NCBI GenBank assembly: GCA_018261615.1
Contig: JAGTSE010000032.1
Span: 16,129 to 80,128 of the forward strand
From: Pseudomonadota bacterium
GTDB taxonomy: Bacteria; Pseudomonadota; Gammaproteobacteria; Enterobacterales; Enterobacteriaceae
Reading direction: 5' to 3'
DNA: 64,000 nucleotides
Shown: positions 59,463 through 64,000 of the stretch, piece after piece
Layout of the letters: each line of letters begins with the position of its first letter
How positions within the stretch are numbered: the stretch's first letter is position 1
Notes under the pieces: model-generated
Database searches by the model: none
The model's input: the letters and a program-made list of their open reading frames with translations, nothing else
What the model was told of the DNA's origin: nothing
Translations under genes and position numbers: made by a program

Positions 59463-60275
59463 TTATCCTCCGAACAGGCGTTTGAGGAAACCTTTCTTCT
59501 CTTCTTCGATGAAGCGGAAAGGGCGTTCTTCTCCCAGCAGACGGTCGACGGCATCGGCATACGCTTTACCGGCGTCAGCATTGGTATCCAGAATCACAGG
59601 CTCACCCTGGTTCGACGCGCGCAGCACGGATTGATCTTCCGGGATCACGCCCACCAGTTTGATACGCAGAATTTCCAGCACATCTTCCATGCTCAACATG
59701 TCGCCACGGTTCACACGACCGGGGTTATAGCGGGTCAGCAGTAGATGTTCTTTAATCGGCTCTTCACTATTTTCCGCACGGCGCGATTTGGAAGCCAGAA
59801 TGCCGAGGATACGGTCAGAGTCGCGTACAGACGAGACTTCCGGGTTGGTAGTAATGATCGCTTCATCGGCGAAATAGAGCGCCATTAGCGCACCGGTTTC
59901 AATGCCAGCTGGGGAGTCGCAGACGATAAAATCGAAGTCCATTTTCTTCAGATCCTCGAGCACCTTATCCACGCCGTCGCGGGTGAGAGCGTCTTTGTCG
60001 CGGGTCTGCGACGCAGGGAGAATATAAAGGTTTTCCGTGCGCTTATCCTTAATCAGCGCCTGGTTCAGCGTGGCATCGCCCTGAATGACGTTCACGAAAT
60101 CGTACACGACGCGGCGCTCGCACCCCATGATCAGGTCAAGGTTACGCAGACCAATATCGAAATCGATAACCACGGTCTTCTTGCCCTTCTGGGCCAAACC
60201 AGTAGCGATGGCCGCGCTGGAGGTGGTCTTGCCAACGCCCCCTTTCCCCGAAGTAACAACAATAATGCGTGCCAT
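59463..60275 (-). CDS. minD: Septum-site determining ATPase MinD
   Basis: A membrane-associated ATPase that recruits MinC and is stimulated by MinE. The 270-residue protein has the deviant Walker A GKGGVGKTT at residues 10-18, the DFDIGLRNLDL switch, and a C-terminal amphipathic membrane helix (KKGFLKRLFGG). Lies between minC (22 bp upstream) and minE. Confidence 0.98.
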   Translation of the reverse strand: MARIIVVTSGKGGVGKTTSSAAIATGLAQKGKKTVVIDFDIGLRNLDLIMGCERRVVYDFVNVIQGDATLNQALIKDKRTENLYILPASQTRDKDALTRDGVDKVLEDLKKMDFDFIVCDSPAGIETGALMALYFADEAIITTNPEVSSVRDSDRILGILASKSRRAENSEEPIKEHLLLTRYNPGRVNRGDMLSMEDVLEILRIKLVGVIPEDQSVLRASNQGEPVILDTNADAGKAYADAVDRLLGEERPFRFIEEEKKGFLKRLFGG

Positions 60276-60297
60276 AGGAGTTCCTTGTTAAAAGGGC

Positions 60298-60990
60298 TTA
60301 ATTTAAGGGTTGAATTGTCAAAGCGTCGTTAATTAACTGCAAACGCGCTGCTTTGCCATAAAATTCGGCCGGGATTTTATCGCTCAGCCAGTATTCTCCC
60401 GCGATGGAGACCAACTCCGGCGTGAGATGTGTGCAAAATATTTGTGCTTCTTTATCGCCGCTGGCACCCGCCAGCGCGCGGCCGCGCATCATGCCGTAGA
60501 CATGGATATTGCCGTCGGCAATTAACTCTGCGCCTGCGCTAACGTGGCTGGTGACAATCAGATCACAGTGTGGTGCATAAATGCGCTGACCGGAACGAAC
60601 TGGCATATCAATCAAGCGTGTTTTTGTGACCTGAGTAACAACCTGCGCGGGTTTCGGGGCGCTGACCTGACGCGGTGCTTTCTCTTTGCCTTCTGTCAGT
60701 AAGGGAAGCCCGGCGCGTTCTATTTCTGCTTTCAGTTCGGTATCTTTACAACCGCTGATGCCGACAACGCGCAGGCCGCTTGCAGCAATCGTCTTTTGTA
60801 ACTGGGGCCAGTTAACCGGGCCTTCCAGCGAAGAGACATTAACAACCACGGGGGCATGTTGTAAAAAAGCAGGAGCCTGAGCGATTTTGTCTTCTAACGC
60901 CTGACGAATAACCTCGGGTTTTGCATCATGCAAGTGAACCACTGATAAGGTAAAACTACTGCCTTTTAGCTCGATGGGCGTGTTTGACAT
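60298..60990 (-). CDS. minC: Septum-site inhibitor MinC
   Basis: Blocks FtsZ assembly away from mid-cell. From the ATG at 60990 (MSNTPIELKGSSFTL) the protein is 230 residues, one shorter than in E. coli; the frame extends upstream to 61236 without family support. The N-terminal FtsZ-inhibiting domain and the C-terminal beta-helix (SGQRIYAPHCDLIVTSHVSAGAEL) that binds MinD are intact. First gene of minCDE. Confidence 0.96.
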   Translation of the reverse strand: MSNTPIELKGSSFTLSVVHLHDAKPEVIRQALEDKIAQAPAFLQHAPVVVNVSSLEGPVNWPQLQKTIAASGLRVVGISGCKDTELKAEIERAGLPLLTEGKEKAPRQVSAPKPAQVVTQVTKTRLIDMPVRSGQRIYAPHCDLIVTSHVSAGAELIADGNIHVYGMMRGRALAGASGDKEAQIFCTHLTPELVSIAGEYWLSDKIPAEFYGKAARLQLINDALTIQPLN

Positions 60991-61112
60991 CCTGACCTTA
61001 CTCATTTTGCTATTATCGCTCGCACACGGAGCAATATTCCGAAGACTATCAGGCATGTTATAGTCACTATTATATTCAGGCAAGTAACCACCCGTTAATT
61101 CCGAGTAAAAGT

Positions 61113-61388
61113 ATGTTTTGTGTGATCTACCGAAGTACCCGACGCGATCAGACTTATCTGTATGTCGAGAAAAGAGACGATTTTTCCCGTGTGCCGGAGA
61201 CCTTAATGCAAAGTTTTGGTCAACCGCAGCTGGCAATGATTTTACCCCTCGACGGACGTAAAAAACTGGTCGGCGCTGATTTGGAAAAAGTAAAAGAGGC
61301 GCTGACCACTCAGGGCTATTATTTGCAATTACCGCCGCCGCCGGAAAATTTACTCAAGCAGCATCTTGCTGATAATGACAAACAATAA
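61113..61388 (+). CDS. ycgL: YcgL, small YcgL-domain protein
   Basis: A 91-residue cytoplasmic protein with the YcgL fold (FCVIYRSTRRDQTYLYVEKRDDF, LPPPPENLLKQHL). Divergent from minC with a 122-bp promoter region between them. Relatives in Pseudomonas are reported to affect RNase D activity; I can say nothing more from this sequence. The E. coli annotation is longer at the N-terminus, but the core is complete. Confidence 0.92.
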   Translation: MFCVIYRSTRRDQTYLYVEKRDDFSRVPETLMQSFGQPQLAMILPLDGRKKLVGADLEKVKEALTTQGYYLQLPPPPENLLKQHLADNDKQ

Positions 61389-61399
61389 TCTCATCTCCC

Positions 61400-61432
61400 A
61401 CAGCGGCAGAATTTTCTGCCGCTGTTTATTTT
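61400..61432 (+). terminator. Terminator after ycgL
   Basis: ACAGCGGCAGAA pairs with TTCTGCCGCTGT around a two-base loop, followed by a T-rich TTATTTTCC. Twelve bases after the stop codon. Confidence 0.88.
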
Positions 61433-61534
61433 CCTCGCTGCAAAAGCCGTAACATATTGAGATTTGACAAACTGTCAGACGGCGCGGATAGTCTTTTTTT
61501 TGCTCATGTTCAATGTGTTACTTAGGGGAAATAC

Positions 61535-62194
61535 ATGTATCAACATCATAACTGGCAGGGCGCGCTGCTGGATTACCCGGTGAGTAAAGTGGTTTGCGTT
61601 GGCAGCAACTATGCGAAACATATTCAGGAGATGGGGAGCGCGACCCCTGAAGAGCCGGTGTTGTTTATTAAACCGGAAACCGCGCTGTGCGATATCCGAC
61701 AGCCGCTGGCTCTGCCGCAGGATTTTGGCTCGGTACATCACGAAGTTGAACTGGCTGTGCTGATTGGCGCCACATTGCGCCAGGCAACGGAAGAGCACGT
61801 TAAAAAAGCGATTGCTGGCTACGGCGTTGCGCTCGATCTTACGCTACGCGATCTGCAAGGCAAAATGAAGAAAGCCGGGCAACCGTGGGAAAAAGCCAAA
61901 GGCTTTGATAACTCCTGCCCGATCTCCGGTTTCATTCCGGCGGCGGAATTTACCAGCGATCCGCAAAATACGCCTCTCGGGCTGAAAATTAACGGTGAAG
62001 TTCGCCAGCAGGGCAACACGGTGGATATGATCCACAAAATCGTGCCGCTAATCGCTTATATGAGCCGCTTCTTTACGCTGAAAGCGGGAGATGTGATCCT
62101 GACCGGTACTCCGGATGGCGTTGGCCCGCTGCACAGCGGCGACGAGCTGGAAGTCAGTTTCAACGGTTTTTCCCTGTCGACCCGCGTTCTGTAA
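61535..62194 (+). CDS. ycgM: YcgM, fumarylacetoacetate-hydrolase family enzyme
   Basis: FAH-family metalloenzyme; relatives act as acylpyruvate hydrolases or oxaloacetate decarboxylases/tautomerases. The 219-residue protein matches E. coli YcgM. The metal-binding region is VHHEVELAVLIG, and SNYAKH, DLTLRDLQ and LTGTPDGVGP are the other signature segments. The start follows TTAGGGG. A hairpin follows. Confidence 0.94.
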   Translation: MYQHHNWQGALLDYPVSKVVCVGSNYAKHIQEMGSATPEEPVLFIKPETALCDIRQPLALPQDFGSVHHEVELAVLIGATLRQATEEHVKKAIAGYGVALDLTLRDLQGKMKKAGQPWEKAKGFDNSCPISGFIPAAEFTSDPQNTPLGLKINGEVRQQGNTVDMIHKIVPLIAYMSRFFTLKAGDVILTGTPDGVGPLHSGDELEVSFNGFSLSTRVL

Positions 62195-62199
62195 GGCAA

Positions 62200-62226
62200 T
62201 TTTGCCGCCTTAATCTGGCGGCAAAA
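62200..62226 (+). terminator. Hairpin after ycgM
   Basis: TTTTGCCGCC (62200-62209) pairs perfectly with GGCGGCAAAA (62217-62226). The T-run is weak, but the A/T ends of the stem make it a plausible terminator. Confidence 0.7.
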
Positions 62227-62273
62227 CTTGCATCCGCATGCCAGACTGGTTATAAGGTGCATCCTGGATTTCA

Positions 62274-62735
62274 ATGGCGGATTTCATCATGAGCGACACT
62301 CCTTTCTGGCAAAGCAAAACTCTCGAACAAATGACGGACGCGGAGTGGGAATCGCTGTGCGACGGCTGCGGTCAGTGCTGCTTGCATAAACTGATGGATG
62401 AAGACACCGACGAGATCTACTTTACCAATGTTGCCTGCCGGCAGTTGAATATCAAAACCTGCCAGTGCCGCAATTACGAGCGACGCTTTGAGTATGAACC
62501 CGACTGCATTAAGCTGACGCGCGAAAATCTGCCCACCTTCGAATGGCTACCGCCGAGTTGCGCTTATCGCCTGCTGGCTGAAGGGAAATCGCTGCCGCTG
62601 TGGCATCCGTTGCGTACCGGTTCGAAAGCAGCAATGCATGCGGAGCGTATCTCTGTCCGGCATATTGCCGTGAAAGAGTCGGAAGTCCAGGACTGGCAGG
62701 ACCATATCCTTAATAAACCTGAATGGGCGGATTGA
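62274..62735 (+). CDS. ycgN: YcgN, UPF0260 cysteine-cluster protein
   Basis: A 153-residue protein of the YcgN/YkgJ type with a zinc- or iron-binding set of cysteines: CDGCGQCC near residue 34, then CRQLNIKTCQCRNYERRF and DCIKL. I keep the ATG at 62274, which gives the length I recall for E. coli; an in-frame ATG at 62289 is possible. Function unknown. In E. coli hlyE and umuDC follow; here they are absent. Confidence 0.93.
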   Translation: MADFIMSDTPFWQSKTLEQMTDAEWESLCDGCGQCCLHKLMDEDTDEIYFTNVACRQLNIKTCQCRNYERRFEYEPDCIKLTRENLPTFEWLPPSCAYRLLAEGKSLPLWHPLRTGSKAAMHAERISVRHIAVKESEVQDWQDHILNKPEWAD

Positions 62736-63071
62736 TCTGCCGAAGCCTCTATCACGATAATAGAGCGTTAATTTATTGAACAGCAATTAACGACTCTTCA
62801 CCTTCACGTTTTATATATCGTTGAAATATCACCAACGGTATTCAGTGACATTAATGGCGAGCGCAGTCAATTAAATCTGAAGCGAAGTGCCAGATGTTCT
62901 TTCCCTGTTAAGGCAAAGAATGCAGTTAGGGACTGAAATCAGAATGGGCACATTGACTGCCCGCGCGCAACAGCTAATTTTCATACTAAATTGCAAACTG
63001 TTCGCCGTCGTTTTTTCATGGCTGACGTTAATAACTGAACTACCAGGGGTTTGCACTCGGTATATGAGAGA
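62736..63071. other. Gene-free stretch between ycgN and dsbB
   Basis: About 335 bp. It is where E. coli has hlyE and umuDC. I find no umuD or umuC remnant and no LexA box. The ORFs crossing it (for example 62887-63240) run antisense into dsbB and look random. It holds no repeat that I can identify. Confidence 0.6.
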
Positions 63072-63098
63072 TAAAAAACGCTCCCGAAGGAGCGTTTT
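63072..63098 (-). terminator. Terminator after dsbB
   Basis: AACGCTCC (63077-63084) pairs with GGAGCGTT (63089-63096) around CGAA; T6 follows on the minus strand, directly at the dsbB stop. Confidence 0.92.
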
Positions 63099-63099
63099 C

Positions 63100-63630
63100 C
63101 TAGCGACCGAACAGATCGCGTTTTTTCGGTTTGAACGGCTGGGCAATCAGTACCAGCAGCGCAACAATCAGATAAGCAGCAAAAATACCCAGCAGCCATT
63201 GCGGCATGTCCAGCGTCAGAAACTCCCACTGGCGTTGTGAACAATCACCAGTAGCAACAAACACTTGCGGCAGCCATTTATCGAGCGGCAGCCACGCAGG
63301 AAAACGCGCGGCGAAATCGCAGGTCAAAAAAGGCGAAGGGTGTAACTGAATCATCGTATGCTCCCAGGTGAGCTGGATACCGCGAATAGCGCTGTAAATC
63401 CAGATAACCAGAGCGACATAGCGGAGCGGTGTTTTAGGTGCAATTGCACCAACAATACCTGCCCCCATCACGCCAAATAGCGCACAACGTTCATAAATAC
63501 AAAGCACGCAGGGTTTCAGCAGCATCACATGCTGGAACCACAGCGCGACCATTTCAAGTGCAAACGCAGTGAGTGCCATAAGAAGCCAGGCTCCGCGCCC
63601 ACGTGAGCACTTATTTAAATATCGCAACAT
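63100..63630 (-). CDS. dsbB: Disulfide bond protein DsbB
   Basis: An inner-membrane quinone reductase that re-oxidises DsbA. From the ATG at 63630 the protein is 176 residues, the E. coli length. Four helices and both redox pairs are present: C41-V-L-C44 in the first periplasmic loop, and LTCDF and GDCSQRQW (about 104 and 130) in the second. The frame upstream to 63690 is not family-like. In E. coli nhaB lies upstream; here the next 370 bp are non-coding. Confidence 0.96.
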   Translation of the reverse strand: MLRYLNKCSRGRGAWLLMALTAFALEMVALWFQHVMLLKPCVLCIYERCALFGVMGAGIVGAIAPKTPLRYVALVIWIYSAIRGIQLTWEHTMIQLHPSPFLTCDFAARFPAWLPLDKWLPQVFVATGDCSQRQWEFLTLDMPQWLLGIFAAYLIVALLVLIAQPFKPKKRDLFGR

Positions 63631-63829
63631 AATCTTTTCCCGGGAGATTCGTAGACAACGCAGTGTAAACGAAATCATTGTGGAGGCCACTAGCAGGCAG
63701 CAAAATAATACGTAATCGAATGTTTATCATGCGGAATGTCAAATTGGGAATAAACTTGCTGTTATTTTGCACAAAACAAAATATTGATAAATCCTGGTTT
63801 GTTTCAAATGAAAGGCATACTGAACGCAG

Positions 63830-64000
63830 GGTTAAGAGCCTATCCCAGTAGGCTATTTTATTTGCCATTTTGGTCCAGGGCAGTGCTCACACAAAATGTT
63901 ATGGCATTTTGAACGCCGCTTGCGGCGGCCCTTTAGGCTGAGGGATCCCCACAAAATCAGCCCTAATAAACCAGAACCATATTTCGGTAGGTGCTGGCGA
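63830..64000 (+). ncRNA. Structured RyfA-like (PAIR3) segment, cut by window edge
   Basis: No open frame, but several stems: AGCCTA (63837-63842) with TAGGCT (63849-63854), CGCCGC/GCGGCG at 63914-63927, and GGCTGA (63936-63941) with TCAGCC (63957-63962). The segment TTGCCATTTTGG...GGGCAGTGCTC and the later GGATCCCCACAAAATCAGCC look like the E. coli RyfA/PAIR3 RNA as I remember it. Strand and start are guesses, and the 3' part lies beyond the window. The DNA from 63631 to 63829 shows nothing recognisable. Confidence 0.45.

Noticed and set aside
62887..63240. A 117-residue plus-strand ORF between ycgN and dsbB
   Set aside because: Half of it is antisense to dsbB and the rest crosses the dsbB terminator; composition is not coding-like.
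63611..63868. An 85-residue minus-strand ORF upstream of dsbB as a possible nhaB remnant
   Set aside because: The translation shows no NhaB-like membrane segments and overlaps the dsbB start; it looks random.
1..64000. CRISPR arrays, toxin-antitoxin pairs, phage or secretion-system genes
   Set aside because: Read for on both strands; no regularly spaced repeats, no integrase or transposase gene and no such families were seen.

Overview
This 64 kb window is chromosomal DNA of an Enterobacteriaceae bacterium related to Klebsiella, Enterobacter and Kosakonia. Almost every gene has a close E. coli relative, often of the same length, and the order follows the E. coli pykA to dsbB neighbourhoods. 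The genus is inference. Gene names come from recognising protein sequences and local order, with no database search. The rnd-minE junction differs from E. coli K-12, where these blocks are far apart around the terminus; as I recall, Salmonella has the arrangement seen here.

Layout. 1-8.5 kb: sugar catabolism and purine synthesis (pykA fragment, hexR, zwf, edd, eda, purT), SOS gene yebG, exported YebF and a decayed yebE. 8.5-13.6 kb: ptrB, exoX, holE, copC/copD/yebY and the antisense sRNA pair SdsR/SraC. 13.7-22.9 kb: a block absent at this position in E. coli, with a Blc lipocalin, a MipA-like outer-membrane protein, an AdeRS-like two-component system, an RND efflux pair and a VirK/YbjX protein. 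23-34.2 kb: pphA, yebW, yebV, rsmF, letB-letA, msrC, proQ, prc, htpX. 34.2-37.3 kb: yebQ, kdgR, yobH and mgrB. Here the 3' ends of yebQ and yobH are both replaced by the same 99-bp element. 37.3-46.6 kb: yebO, an extra metallo-beta-lactamase-fold hydrolase, a frameshifted yobF, cspC, rlmA, mntP with its manganese riboswitch, yobD, manXYZ, yoaE. 46.6-59.1 kb: pdeD, sdaA, nudL, pabB, yoaH, yoaB, yoaA, tsaB, yeaY, an ERIC repeat, fadD, rnd. 59.1-64 kb: minCDE, ycgL, ycgM, ycgN, dsbB and a structured, non-coding, RyfA-like segment cut by the window edge.

How the genes work together. HexR, GntR and KdgR control the Entner-Doudoroff and pentose phosphate genes; candidate HexR and GntR operators are visible. 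LetA/LetB, Prc, HtpX, DsbB and the lipoproteins serve the cell envelope. MgrB is the feedback inhibitor of PhoQ. ManXYZ imports mannose and related sugars. MinCDE places the division septum.

The most interesting non-routine features are the duplicated 99-bp element, one end of which resembles an IS4-type terminal repeat; the AdeRS-like efflux module with helically phased direct repeats at both promoters; three broken genes (yebE, yobH, yobF); and tandem repeats in the kdgR-yebQ promoter. I did not find a clearly new defence, CRISPR or biosynthetic system. No tRNA, rRNA, CRISPR array, prophage or intact insertion sequence was seen.
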